From contig NC_134456.1 of assembly GCF_047948215.1 (NCBI RefSeq), positions 14,223,730 to 14,287,729 on the forward strand: DNA of 64,000 nucleotides, written 5' to 3'. The notes under the pieces were generated by a model that was not told the DNA's origin, ran no database searches, and saw nothing but the letters and a program-made list of their open reading frames with translations. Numbering within the stretch: position 1 is the first letter of the stretch; each line of letters starts with the position of its first letter. The DNA comes from Lycorma delicatula. Lineage: Eukaryota > Arthropoda > Insecta > Hemiptera > Fulgoridae. Made by a program: the position numbers and the translations under genes. Shown one piece after another: positions 57,978 through 64,000 of the stretch.

Positions 57978-60900
57978 TACTAATCCCAATTAGTAACTCA
58001 TGTTAACACATTATTGAACGGAACCTTTAATTTATTTAAAGAATTGAATAGGTAACATTTTTAAATTTCATTTATTTTTAGTTAATTTACAATTTATTTC
58101 AGGAGTTTAATTGAAAATTTACAAATTGGTCTGCCAACTTTATGTATGTAATAATAAACTTCTTAAGCATCTTGTATTACATTTAACCTACCACATCACT
58201 ATATCTCTTTACGTAGAGTAAGTACTTGGAGGCTTTGATTTAATGAGTAACCTAGTTAGATGTATTTTTGAACTACAGCATATACATGTAAAATTTAGGA
58301 TTAGTGAATCAATTTATTTTCAATAAGTTGTCACAATAATCTAATGGCAAAGACAGTTAAGTTTATTTTTTTTTGCAAATGTAATCTACATCCTCATTGC
58401 AAGAGAGATTATGGTCAATTATTATACCTAAGGACACTAGTTCTTAATTTTTTATTTATTTATTTATTTTTTATTTTTTACTACACTGTGTTTCATTTTG
58501 AGCTGATGATTGCTATTTCTAATCATCTTCAAAAAAGAACAGAATACATATTTTTTATCAATATGTTCAAACTTTAAATTTCATCAAATGGACCAATTTT
58601 TATTATTATTTTTTTATTTTTAGATAAAGTTCTTGATTGTAAGGTTTTTTCTACATTACTAGTGGAAAATTTTTAAACTAAATTTAATAACTGTCTGCAT
58701 ACAAGATATGAAAATATATATTTTTTTCTATCATGCTTTGAACTGAATTGCTGCAACAAAATGATTTTAGCCTGATGTTATGATGATGTCCACTGATGTT
58801 TACTGACATTCAGAAAATTTCAAATAAAAACTGGTAATTAATCATACACTCCAGAGAATCTTAGTTTAACTTGGTGGTAATCTCTTCTCATCTTTCTTGG
58901 AATTTTATTTGCTATTTTTATCAAGACATCATAGGTTCTCAAGTTTGGATTTTTCATAAATGGCATTTTTTCAGGGAACATTATGTAGCTATCTGTATTT
59001 CACATAAATGAAATGAAAAAGTTGTAAAATAGAATAACTTATTCATAAAACCGACTTCAAAAAACACTCTACAAAAAATATTTATCAATTCTTAATACTT
59101 ATACGTCTTGTTCTTATAATTCTTAATACTTATCAATTCTTTAAATTTTTATTTTCTGAAGTCAGCACCAAACTAAGGGTTAGTAAGTTTAAAATTTGAT
59201 ACTAACTTCAAAAAGTCTGACTATTTAATAAAAATTTAAAAGATCTTTTTTATTACCATATTGTATTTGTACTCAATTTATGATCTTTTAAAATAGTTAT
59301 GCAACTTTACATATTTTTTATGACAGCCATAAAAATTTAGAAATTAAATTAAAGAAAACATACTCTAGCTGTTATTATGTGTCAGATTTTTATCTTTTAT
59401 AATATTATAATCATCTCTAAGGAAATTAGTCAACATAAACTATTAAAAGTGAGAACAACTTTTTAAGAGAAGAATTATTTTAAATATATAAGAAAATCCA
59501 TTAAAATAACCTCTTTTCTTATCAGGCAGTAAAATAAAAATTATCTGACACAGTTTTAACTAGTTAACAAATCTATCTCAATTTAAGATTATTTTAGTGA
59601 TGATTATACCTCATTGAATCAGTTAAATGTTTTTTATAATCTTATCGTAATTATGTAATATCTTACATAACTTATTTTTTAAATTGTAAAATTGTCATTT
59701 AAATTGATAAAATAAAATATCTAAATTGCATTCATGTTATAGTAACAAAATTTACAAAACACTCCAGTTTCTTTTTCATTAATAAAGTAGTACAAACTTA
59801 TTTCTTATTTTTGTCTATATCTTAATTAATTATTCACCATTAAAAAAGTGTGTTAGGAAAATTTATCTTTTTATTAGTTTTGCACATCTTAGAATAACTC
59901 AATTATTAGCAGTTTAATAATCAGCTGGATTTTGGTTTTTATTAATTTTTTTCATTCTCTATCAAAAATTTTGTACAGTTAAAAAAATTTATTGAGTGAA
60001 TTGCTAAGTATTTTTAAATAAATCATCCAGTATTACACCACAGATCCAAAAACCCTGTAGAGGCTACTCCAAAGGGTTATCATAGGATGTTTTAATTTAA
60101 GAAAGATCAAACACTTTTTTCAGATATTTTTTAAAGGTACTGGTATCTATAGATCATATCAACCATACCTATTTCTTGTTAGGCTTAAGAAATTATGTTT
60201 AAAAAAAGTTTTTACATCCCCACCTACAATTTAGGAAATTTATGCTTTCAAAATTGCTTAACTTTGATTTAGCATGTTTTAATCAAGGGGAAAAATTGTC
60301 CTGTTATTAACATTTAAACAACAGATTTTTGATTTTTTAACTCAAATGTTAACAGGTTTATGTAATATAAATAAATACTCTCATTATAACTGCACTCAAT
60401 GTGACAAATTATGTCATTTGAAGTAGCTGCATTGGAGATTCTATTTATATTTTCCTAGAAAGAAATTATTTTATAGTCATATATTCCACTTTACTGAATG
60501 CTTACTTCAGTTATGTATCGTTATAATGCACACGACTGTCAGAATTATTGTAATAAATAAAATATTTGTCATTTAAATTACATTAACTTATATATTTTTT
60601 CTAGGATGTTATTTTTTATTAAACTGAATTTACTGCTACTTGGAAGAAATCATTAAACATAAATAAAATATATATTCATTATATGCATTTTATACATGGT
60701 AGAAAATTTTGATAGAGATACAGTAATAAAATTGCTACATTAAGTAATATTTATTTTTGTAAAATTGAATTTAAAAAATATATTAAAAAGAATTGGTTAA
60801 TTCGTTAAGTACAAATTAAAGCAGTATTGGAAAATTATTATCTTTTCTTATTATTATTATTAATTATTTTCTTAAAATTTTTAATTAAGATAGTTTTGTT

Positions 60901-63668
60901 TAAACAAAATTATTTCTGAATGAGGTATTCTATTTGCAAGATATGCAAAGGCAAGAAGCTTCCTGTGATAAAAATAAGAAAAGAGATATAGATAAATAAT
61001 TAAGAAACTAATAATGAGTACACTAATTAAAGCTGTCGGGAAAAATGTATGTTTTTATTTCAAGTTTTCCAAATATTTCTTTAATTTTCATGGAAAATAT
61101 TTTTAATATCAAAATGAATCTAGTTATGTATCATCAGACATAATGCTCTGATGTATGATAAATGACTTATGGTATAACCAATCAGATATTAAGTATTTAA
61201 TTGTCAATCAACTACCAAGCAGTGGTGACAAAAAAATCTTCAAATTGTTTATTATAATATGTAATTTTTCATGTACAAACTCCTCCACAAACTCCTCCAC
61301 TTTGTTACCTGGAAGAAACTTAAACAGATCACATAGGAACTTTTTCTACATAAAAAAAATCATTAAATTTGGTTCATTTTATAAAGAATAAGACTTGAAT
61401 ACAAATAAAGAACTTACTTATTCAAGTAAAATTGAGAACCTCTTTTTTTAACTCTCTTGAAATTAGAATAAATCAAATTATTATGTATAGATTAATATAT
61501 ACTTCTTTAGAAAATATTAATAAATCATTAAATTAAAAACTGAACAGAACTGAAAAATATTATGTACAGAAAATTTTATAGTAGCCTACTTTTCGTGAGA
61601 CATTTTTATTTATCTGTTTTCTCTGGTAACTTCAGTAAAAGTTTTACTATGCAAAATTCTTTTCATAAATTTTGCCATTTTAATTTTTTTCTGGAATTTC
61701 AATGAATTTTATGATTGATTTGTAAATTTTTAATTAAGATTCAGAATTCTTATTAGAAGAATGTGAAAATAAGGCTAGCCCATAGAAAATTTTATTTTTT
61801 TTTAAATTTTAAAATAGTAAATGTGAAATATATTATGAAATGAAAAGATTTTTTCTAACATTAGTAAAGGAATTAGTTTATTTTTAATATAACATTTAAA
61901 GTATAAAAGTAACTTTAGTCTTCTAATCTGAAGTAAATTAAAAAAGCATGTAGTCTCAAAACCATTTTTATTTTAACTTATTCAAAATCTAAAACTAGAT
62001 TGTCATTTTGATTGTTAAATGATTATCACTAGTACGTACAGAGCATTTAATATAAAAATCCCAAATAATAAAAATAAAGGAAAAATTGATAATTGTAAAG
62101 TAATTAAAAATCACTTAAAGAATAATTTTCTTCCTGGTTTTATAAAAAATTTATGATGAAAAGTAACTCTTCACTAAAAATGAAAATATTATTTTAATTT
62201 TCCTAGTTAAAGGTAGAAAGTTATTTTAAAAACAATCTAAACTGATCAAAACTTCCTGCTCAGTTTGACCAATCGTCTAATTTTATTAAATGAGTTTACA
62301 AATCAGCAGTTGTACAATCTAAGTTGGAAATTTCAGTAGTTTAGACTGTTGTTAAGCTTTCTACATTTGATTTGAATTATCAAAAATGAGACTTCATAGT
62401 CTTTATGAAAGTAAAGTTTTTTAGTTAAAGTTTTAGTAAAGTTTAGTAAAGTTTTTTTTTTCTAATTTACATCAAATTAAAATATGGTCTAAGGGAAGAC
62501 AATAACCTAACCTGATCTACCCATCAAGTAAATAATCATTTTTCATGACTCACTTCTTTTCCTTATATTTGGTTCATTATTTCTCATTATCACTTCTATA
62601 CATAGGTCTAAATCTAGTAAGTTCGTGTAGAGGATACTGGTACCTATTGAGCCAGTACATGGTTATTTTCTGGAGGAATTATTTAGCGCTCACCATAGGT
62701 TTTTTAGCCTTAGATTGATTTGAGGATTCATTTCCTGGTTAGTAGCTGAACAATGAGCCTAAAAATTGAAGTGCCTATTGGGAAATGCCAGACCTCCAGA
62801 TAAAAAAAAAAACACCTTCCCACTCATTCTAGTTTTAATGCTCTTCAGACAGAATTTCTTAATAATCATAAATTGTTATGAGAAAATTTAAAATTTGCTT
62901 CAGATAAAAATGTTTTACACCCATATTTTTTTCTTTATCATTGCATAGAAATCCTCTTGTACTCATATATATATGTACTACTATGCACAGTTATAAAAAT
63001 GATATCAAAAACCTGTAATCAGATGTCTAGCTCTAAAGATACACTCTCTAATTTACAATTGATTAAATGAGAGCCATATAACAAATTTTAAAGAAAATCT
63101 TTCTTCACTCTCTATAAAACATTGTTGTTAAAAACTTCAACATAAAAATTCTCCTTCTCTTTATGTGTATTACTGCTTCATAAAATTTAGTAATTTTTAA
63201 ATTATGTAGAAGCAGGTTAAATAATATGTCTGGAAGTTAAGTAGTTTCAACATAACCTCCAGAGTACTTTTCAAAGTGAATGCTAGTTTCTTTAGTACAA
63301 TAGCCAGCCACTTAAAACATAAAATGTATTTATAAATATATAACTCTTTGGTTAAACATTTTTATATAATCCTGAAAACACTACAGGGGTTTTTATTTTT
63401 TAAAAATGAATTATCATCTGCTACATTTACCTTATGTAATGATTTGATAACTCATCTCAGTCACTATACCACTGGGTGTGAAACTAAAGATCCCAGTTTC
63501 AATTCCCAGCAATGATCTGGATTCTTGTAGTGAGATAGAAGTATCTTTTAATGTCTCTAATAAAAGTCATATGCTTAAAAAAATATATTTATATGTATAT
63601 TCTATTTTATTTACTATTGCAAATAAATAAATTATCCAACTATATTATTAGTTAAAAACTGAATTTAC

Positions 63669-63715
63669 CTTGCCAATTACAACATCATTTCCATTAAGCC
63701 AGTTCATTGCTCCTC
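63669..63715 (-). CDS. Cyclophilin-type peptidyl-prolyl isomerase, penultimate coding exon
   Basis: A 47 bp exon between a TTCTAG acceptor and a GTAAAT donor. It encodes GAMNWLNGNDVVIGK, matching the cyclophilin segment WLDGKHVVFGKV, including the tryptophan that contacts cyclosporin in cyclophilin A. It ends in phase 0 and the exon at 54704-54889 begins in phase 0 with ILEG, so the two join exactly across an 8.8 kb intron. Upstream exons carrying the catalytic arginine and the FHR region are beyond the window end. Confidence 0.75.
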
Positions 63716-63874
63716 CTAGAATAAAAAATCTGCTACCGTGTGTGTGGTTTCCTGTAACTTCCTTAAGTTAGTTATGTGAATTTATTCATTAATATAATAA
63801 TTAAAAATAGAATAATCATGAAAATTATCGCAATAATATTAATATTTTGTATAAAAATATATTATATGACATCC

Positions 63875-64000
63875 ATCTTGACCCCATAGGAGAAGACACC
63901 CACCTTGTGACGATCCTGGTTACCACACCACCCCCTCCGTTCCTAGCTCTGATGGGCTTCACCGGAGGTCATCTTCTAGACCCTCAGTATCTGATTACAT
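63875..64000. other. GC-rich block at the window end, probable transposon edge
   Basis: An abrupt rise in GC at about 63868 (CCATCTTGACCCCATAGGAG, GATGGGCTTCACCGGAGG) after kilobases of AT-rich DNA. This looks like the edge of a LINE or other repeat, but there is too little sequence to name it. Confidence 0.35.

Larger units (their letters stand above)
55916..63668. other. Cyclophilin intron, mostly featureless AT-rich DNA
   Basis: No coding signal was recognised on either strand over 7.7 kb; frames at 56126-56308, 58344-58577 and 61155-61391 have no motif. The segment 57433-57977 is unusual in holding four clear hairpins. A decayed SINE-like patch (CAGTTTCAATTCCCAGC) lies near 63496-63512, and CCTATTGGGAAATGCCAGAC at about 62776-62795 faintly recalls SINE family B. 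Confidence 0.45.

Noticed and set aside
1..64000. CRISPR arrays, operons, bacterial ribosome binding sites, viral gene sets
   Set aside because: None seen; direct repeats present are microsatellites or transposon copies.

Overview
The window is animal nuclear DNA: AT-rich, intron-rich and full of transposable-element remains. The mix of families (R1-like, I-like and other non-LTR retrotransposons, tRNA-derived SINEs, mariner, Sailor-like, Merlin, hAT and Penelope-like relics) fits an arthropod, most likely an insect. I suspect a hemipteran, but that is an impression and not a proof. No prokaryotic, organellar or viral gene set is visible.

Two host genes are supported, both on the minus strand and both cut by the window. 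The first is an UNC93-like major facilitator gene, MFSD11. Six consecutive coding positions run from about 33.7 kb down to 1.8 kb, each with GT/AG junctions and matching phases. The first coding exon exists in two versions, at 33.64-33.74 kb and 28.05-28.15 kb. Both are 105 bp, both end in phase 0, and they encode closely similar first membrane segments. The last roughly 100 residues lie beyond base 1. The second gene is a cyclophilin-type peptidyl-prolyl isomerase, with its last two coding exons at 63.67-63.72 kb and 54.70-54.89 kb and its 5' part beyond the window end.

Most of the rest is mobile DNA in introns and intergenic space. From left to right: an I-like LINE 3' end (1-450); a tRNA-like fold-back (0.84-1.14 kb); a decayed copy of an unnamed repeated protein gene (2.56-4.14 kb, minus), with a second copy at 17.95-19.48 kb (plus); an I-like LINE that keeps ORF1 but has lost ORF2 (4.84-7.57 kb); a Merlin relic (7.7-8.5 kb); LINE pieces at 10.0-11.45 kb; a Sailor-like DD82E relic lying between two inverted mariner ends (21.2-24.1 kb); a Penelope-like relic (24.9-25.3 kb); a small hAT-like element (26.2-26.7 kb); a complete SINE with a target-site duplication (29.6-29.9 kb); a frameshifted LINE (30.3-31.9 kb); an internally deleted mariner (35.8-36.5 kb); a nested SINE/hAT/R1/SINE cluster (37.5-40.7 kb); an R1-like LINE next to another mariner (43.9-46.3 kb); a nearly open I-like LINE with a target-site duplication (49.6-52.4 kb); and a last I-like LINE 3' end just upstream of the terminal cyclophilin exon (54.9-55.9 kb).

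The most notable signals are these. A 3'-UTR stem-loop recurs six times in four I-like LINE copies, with a near-constant nine-base loop and stem sequences that differ while staying mostly paired. MFSD11 has duplicated first coding exons. The nested insertions give a relative order of events. The unnamed repeated protein family is present twice. Two SINE families with different tRNA-like heads share a related 3' tail.
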